The notes under the pieces are model-generated. The model was given only the letters and a program-made list of their open reading frames with translations, did no database searches and was not told the DNA's origin. From the NCBI GenBank assembly GCA_021531755.1, contig JADYUK010000021.1, forward strand, positions 1-48,014: DNA of 48,014 nucleotides, in the 5' to 3' direction. Below, in pieces: positions 44,558-48,014 of the stretch; position 1 is the stretch's first letter, and every line of letters begins with the position of its first letter. The DNA comes from Hoylesella loescheii (lineage in GTDB: Bacteria > Bacteroidota > Bacteroidia > Bacteroidales > Bacteroidaceae). Position numbers and translations under genes: made by a program.

Positions 44558-44956
44558 TCATTCATTCCCTTTTCTTCTTCTCCGTGTTATGACTACGGTC
44601 ACGATGATGAGGCTTATCGTCGAGCCGATGGCATTGGCTATGAAGTCAAGCCAGTCTCCTGAGCGCCGTCCTCCTGTGCAGCAGGCTTGCAGAATCTCTA
44701 TGACACCGCTCATGATGACAGGCATCAGCCACACGAGAGAGAATAGCATCCTCCCTGTTGCTCTCCTCCCATCGCTACTCCGCAGATGCTCCATGCCAAT
44801 CAGAAGTCCCAGAATGAGATACATGGAGACATGCGCCCACTTGTCGATGAGTCTGACATCGCTTACCGGTGTCTCAGGTATATCAATCAGACATACCGTC
44901 CATATAGCCGCCACACACAATGCCGACAATGGATATGAGATAAGAATTTTAAGCAT
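44558..44956 (-). CDS. VanZ-like membrane protein
   Basis: The 132-residue protein has four membrane helices and the VanZ-like pattern DKWAHVSMYLILGLLIG, GVIEILQACCTGGRRSGDWLDFIANAIGS. VanZ relatives lower teicoplanin binding in enterococci; the role of the many Bacteroidetes members is unknown. The frame continues upstream to 45073, but the ATG at 44956 starts at the first helix and lies behind a -7 box. Confidence 0.87.
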   Translation of the reverse strand: MLKILISYPLSALCVAAIWTVCLIDIPETPVSDVRLIDKWAHVSMYLILGLLIGMEHLRSSDGRRATGRMLFSLVWLMPVIMSGVIEILQACCTGGRRSGDWLDFIANAIGSTISLIIVTVVITRRRRKGNE

Positions 44957-44984
44957 TTCCTCTATTATTCGTATGATTCTGATA

Positions 44985-44992
44985 CAAAAATA
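44985..44992 (-). promoter_or_regulatory. -7 box of the VanZ-like gene
   Basis: On the minus strand TATTTTTG matches TAnnTTTG, 29 nt before the ATG at 44956. No perfect -33 box is seen. Confidence 0.5.
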
Positions 44993-45004
44993 GATAATTT
45001 TTCG

Positions 45005-45012
45005 TAATTTTG
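45005..45012 (+). promoter_or_regulatory. -7 box facing the NSS transporter gene
   Basis: TAATTTTG matches TAnnTTTG. The start site near 45019 would leave a leader of about 128 nt before the ATG at 45147. It is divergent from the VanZ promoter. Confidence 0.45.
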
Positions 45013-45146
45013 CAAGCGAATCAGGAAAAATCAGAACAATAACGCAATCACAACCTTCCGTCCAACCTGTCATACACCCTCCAACCCTCTTTCTTATAGG
45101 ATGGAGATATGGCAGCCACAGACGGAAGAATCAAAACAGGAACAGA

Positions 45147-46499
45147 ATGTCAGAAAGAGCTAACTTCAAGAACACACTCGGCGTAATCCTCGCCACGGCA
45201 GGCTCTGCTGTCGGCCTCGGCAATGTATGGCGCTTCCCCTACATGACAGGCCAGAATGGCGGAGCGTCCTATATCGTCATCTATATCCTCTGTGTGCTGC
45301 TGCTCGGCATACCGTGCATGATATCAGAGTTTATCATAGGCCGTCACTCTGCTTCGAACACAGCCCGCGCATACAACAAGATGGGCAACCGCTGGTGGGG
45401 CATCATCGGCATGCTCAGCGTCTCCACCGGATTTCTCATCACATGCTATTATGTCATCGTCTCAGGCTGGTGTCTACAGTATATGTACGCCACTGTTCTT
45501 GGCGAGCTGCATGGCGATGCTGCCTATTTCATCAGCTATTTCTCTGACTTCTCCTCCAATCCCTGGAAGCCCCTCCTGTGGGTGGCAGTCTTCATGGGCA
45601 TAACCCATTGGGTCATCATCCACGGTGTCCGTGGAGGCATAGAGCGAGCGTCTAAGGTCCTCATGCCCGCACTTTTCATCCTCCTTCTCGTCATTGTCGT
45701 CGCCTCATGTATGCTGCCAGGAGCAGAGCGGGGCATATCATTCCTCCTGAAGCCTGACTTCTCTAAGATTGACGGCAGTGTCTGTCTCAACGCCATGGGC
45801 CAGTCGTTCTATTCCCTCTCGATAGGCATGGGATGCATCTGCACATACGCCAGCTATTTCTCACGCCGCACCAACCTAAGCCAATCAGCCATACAGATAA
45901 GTGTCATAGACTGCCTTGTCGCCATCCTTGCCGGTCTGATGATATTCCCAGCGGCGTTCTCAGTAGGTGTGCAGCCCGACAGTGGTCCTTCGCTGATTTA
46001 CATAACGCTGCCCAATGTCTTCCAGCAGGCATTCTCCGCTGTGCCTTTTGTCGGCACCATAGTCTCCTTCGCATTCTATGCCCTCATGTCGCTTGCGGCC
46101 CTGACATCCATGATTTCGCTCCATGAGGTGAGCACAGCGTTCTTCCAGGAGGAGATGCACATCTCACGCAAGCGCAGCGCAACGATAGTGTCCGTCTCCA
46201 CCAGCGTCATCGCCATATTCTGCTCCCTCTCCCTTGCCGGTGTCGACTGGCTCGTGATAGGCGGCAAGAGCCTCTTCGACTGGTTTGACTTCGTCACCGG
46301 ACAGCTCTTCCTACCCATCGTCGGATTCTTCGCCTGCCTCTTCATCGGATGGTATGTCCCGAAGGATATCGTGCGGGATGAGTTCACCAACTGGGGCACA
46401 CTCCGCTCCCCCCTCTATCCTGTATTCCTCGTCTGTGTACGCTTCGTCTGCCCCACAGGCATACTCCTTGTCTTCCTTAACCAGCTCGGAATCATCTGA
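45147..46499 (+). CDS. sodium-dependent transporter (NSS/SNF family)
   Basis: The 450-residue protein has eleven to twelve membrane helices. The first carries the sodium-site signature AGSAVGLGNVWRFPYMTGQNGG, and MGQSFYSLSIGMGC (helix 6) and the helix 8-like YALMSLAALTSM region follow. Bacterial members take up amino acids with Na+. The substrate is not clear. The HHH-protein gene follows 33 nt later. Confidence 0.93.
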   Translation: MSERANFKNTLGVILATAGSAVGLGNVWRFPYMTGQNGGASYIVIYILCVLLLGIPCMISEFIIGRHSASNTARAYNKMGNRWWGIIGMLSVSTGFLITCYYVIVSGWCLQYMYATVLGELHGDAAYFISYFSDFSSNPWKPLLWVAVFMGITHWVIIHGVRGGIERASKVLMPALFILLLVIVVASCMLPGAERGISFLLKPDFSKIDGSVCLNAMGQSFYSLSIGMGCICTYASYFSRRTNLSQSAIQISVIDCLVAILAGLMIFPAAFSVGVQPDSGPSLIYITLPNVFQQAFSAVPFVGTIVSFAFYALMSLAALTSMISLHEVSTAFFQEEMHISRKRSATIVSVSTSVIAIFCSLSLAGVDWLVIGGKSLFDWFDFVTGQLFLPIVGFFACLFIGWYVPKDIVRDEFTNWGTLRSPLYPVFLVCVRFVCPTGILLVFLNQLGII

Positions 46500-46532
46500 T
46501 ACGCCCCAGATAAAACCCTTTGAGACAACAGC

Positions 46533-47450
46533 ATGGACATCAAAGAGATAATGTACATCATCAAGACAGACAGTGCGAGACTTATTGCTCTGCTTGTCGT
46601 TGTCCTCGCCGTATGCACCATCTACTATGCACGTGACAAAGGCTCCGGCACCGCTCGCGAGGCTTCAGACACCCTCTCAGTATCTGACTGCGAGCCAAAG
46701 GACGGGAAACAATACTACGCCACAGAGCAGACACCCGTTCATCTGCAGCCGTTCGACCCTAACACAGCCGATTCAACCCTCCTCCTATCCTTAGGATTGC
46801 AGCCATGGCAGGTGAGGAGCATATACCGCTATAGGGCACATGGAGGGGTATACACCTGCCCTGAGGACTTCGCCCGTCTCTACGGATTGTCCGTAAAGAA
46901 ATACCGGCAGCTGAGGCCATATATACGCATCGGCGAGGAATACCGTCCTGCTGCCGATGTCTATGGTGTGCGGCCGAAGGGTAGGGAAAGGACATCTCAC
47001 ACCCTCACAGCCGACGGACAGGACACTCCGAAGCCTTATCAGCAGAAGATAAAGCATGGCGAGACCGTCCAAGTCAATTCTGCCGACACTACCCAGTTAT
47101 GCCGTGTGCCAGGCATAGGCCCATATTTCGCGCGGCGCATAACACGCTACAGGGACCGCCTTGGAGGCTTTGTCAGCAAGAGCCAGCTGCTCGAGATAGA
47201 CGATTTCCCCGAGTCAGCACTCGATTATCTCACCATAGACACCAGCTCAGGAGCCATAAAGCGCATCAACATAAACAAGGCGACAAGCGAGCAGATGCGC
47301 CAGCATCCATACATCACATACCTCATGGCGCGCCAGATTGCTGATTACCGCCGCCTGAAGGGGCATATTTCTGACCTCTCCGACCTCCGTCTCCTCCCGA
47401 CCTTCCCCCCAGAGGTGATAGAGCGTCTCAGGCCGTATATAGAATATTGA
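46533..47450 (+). CDS. membrane-anchored helix-hairpin-helix protein (ComEA-like)
   Basis: The 305-residue protein has one membrane anchor (about 14-30) and then three ComEA-like HHH units: FDPNTADSTLLLSLGLQPWQV, VNSADTTQLCRVPGIGPYFARRI, and ININKATSEQMRQHPYITYLMARQI. The second has the G-I-G hairpin typical of DNA-binding HHH motifs. A periplasmic DNA-binding role similar to ComEA is possible; in Bacteroidetes such proteins are common and unproven. It is probably co-transcribed with the transporter. Confidence 0.88.
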   Translation: MDIKEIMYIIKTDSARLIALLVVVLAVCTIYYARDKGSGTAREASDTLSVSDCEPKDGKQYYATEQTPVHLQPFDPNTADSTLLLSLGLQPWQVRSIYRYRAHGGVYTCPEDFARLYGLSVKKYRQLRPYIRIGEEYRPAADVYGVRPKGRERTSHTLTADGQDTPKPYQQKIKHGETVQVNSADTTQLCRVPGIGPYFARRITRYRDRLGGFVSKSQLLEIDDFPESALDYLTIDTSSGAIKRININKATSEQMRQHPYITYLMARQIADYRRLKGHISDLSDLRLLPTFPPEVIERLRPYIEY

Positions 47451-47500
47451 CACAGCGTTCTGCCATATCGTGTTCATGAAGACAGGCGCTGTCCAGTATT

Positions 47501-47600
47501 GTGTGTCGTATGCCATAATCCATCCAGTGGACAATTTTATCGGTCTTGATGTCCTGCTTGGTCTGGTGTGTCGTATGCAAAAAAACATCCAGTGGACAAT
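47501..47600. repeat. direct repeat pair, period 65 bp
   Basis: GTGTGTCGTATGC (47501-47513 and 47566-47578) and CATCCAGTGGACAAT (47521-47535 and 47586-47600) both recur exactly 65 bp apart, with differing 7-bp centres between them. The region 47451-48014 has no convincing gene. Confidence 0.75.
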
Positions 47601-47679
47601 CTGTATGCTATGCCAGCTGATATTGTCAACAGGGTGTTCACGTCATTGTTATAGCTTTCCATGCAGTAATATGCCTTTT

Positions 47680-47716
47680 GAGGGACAGACACTTAGGTGA
47701 TATGTGTCTGTCCCTC
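47680..47716. terminator. 13-bp perfect hairpin
   Basis: GAGGGACAGACAC and GTGTCTGTCCCTC pair perfectly around 11 bases. There is no T tract on either strand, so a terminator role is uncertain. Confidence 0.4.
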
Positions 47717-47958
47717 AACCTGTATATAGGGTTCAACCCTTCTGGTTGAGGGGGCTGGACTTGGCATAAAAGCTGATGCTTGATGCTGTGATTTGTCTCG
47801 TTTTGCCCTGATTTCACTGTATCATCTGTCTTGATAATCCTGCCCGATGTCGTCTCACACCATCTTCCCCAGAATCATTTGTTTGACTTGTGACACTCAC
47901 TCATGCTTATTCCTGATTATTTTGAAATTATTACTGTCCGTTAAACACAACAATCCCG

Positions 47959-47997
47959 ATCCCAACTCATTGTAACAGAGTAGTTGGGATACTTTTG
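47959..47997 (+). promoter_or_regulatory. hairpin followed by a -7-like box at the window edge
   Basis: ATCCCAACT (47959-47967) pairs with AGTTGGGAT (47982-47990), and TACTTTTG (47990-47997) matches TAnnTTTG. It could be a terminator joined to a promoter for a gene to the right; no -33 box is seen. Confidence 0.3.
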
Positions 47998-48014
47998 TGT
48001 ACGTGACAAGCCCA

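Noticed and set aside
1..48014. CRISPR arrays
   Set aside because: No set of regularly spaced identical repeats was seen; the repeats at 136-232 and 47501-47600 are too few and lack a spacer pattern.

Overview
The window looks like a chromosomal segment of a gut-type Bacteroidales bacterium, most likely Prevotella or a close relative. The signs are promoters of the Bacteroidetes form (TTTG, about 19-21 bp, then TAnnTTTG), no usable Shine-Dalgarno sequences, several glycan-degrading enzymes with signal peptides, a DUF6249 protein, an RteC fragment, and IS1380-family insertion sequences. The genus is inferred from these features only; no database search was possible.

Left part (1-13157). The window opens in the 3' end of a 5S rRNA gene, the tail of an rRNA operon. 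Next comes a leftward operon for an acid sugar: a YjbR-like protein, an RraA/HMG-aldolase-like protein, an SDR dehydrogenase, a UxaA-type dehydratase/hydrolase large subunit, an enolase-superfamily dehydratase, and an ExuT-like MFS transporter that is split by a frameshift. A secreted thioredoxin-fold protein, a DUF486 membrane protein, a pectinesterase with an EamA transporter, tRNA-Phe, tRNA-Pro, trpS, an N-formylglutamate amidohydrolase-like gene and a small lipoprotein follow.

Accessory island (13158-25258). This is a visibly AT-rich 12.1-kb block. It holds four degenerate IS1380-family copies (A-D), all in the same orientation, separating three blocks of leftward genes. Block 1 is a PD-(D/E)XK nuclease of the PGN_0703 type and a HAD protein of the RNA-repair-associated type. 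Block 2 is a DUF2971 protein, a secreted trypsin-like protease, a 117-nt multi-stem palindrome, and a GNAT acetyltransferase with a small coupled partner that resembles a toxin-antitoxin pair. Block 3 is an RteC fragment and an outer-membrane beta-barrel protein. The outermost IS ends are flanked by the same 5 bp, GATGA, on both sides, so the whole island appears to have one outer target duplication. This is the most interesting structure in the window: it resembles the direct-repeat arrays built by IS26 translocatable units, but made with IS1380.

Right part (25259-48014). An AlaX-type tRNA editing protein and a dicarboxylate/amino-acid symporter are followed by a GH51 arabinofuranosidase and a GH95 alpha-L-fucosidase/galactosidase, which fit pectin side-chain breakdown together with the pectinesterase to the left. 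Then come an ECF sigma factor with two small membrane proteins, the pta-ackA acetate operon, a PBP4-like carboxypeptidase, the diadenylate cyclase cdaA, folP, murF on the opposite strand, a secreted S9 prolyl-oligopeptidase-type enzyme, a VanZ-like protein, a sodium-dependent (NSS) transporter and a helix-hairpin-helix protein. The last 560 bases hold repeats and hairpins but no convincing gene.

Nearly all transcription units end in clear hairpins. In two places the -33 box of the next promoter lies inside the terminator hairpin of the gene upstream.
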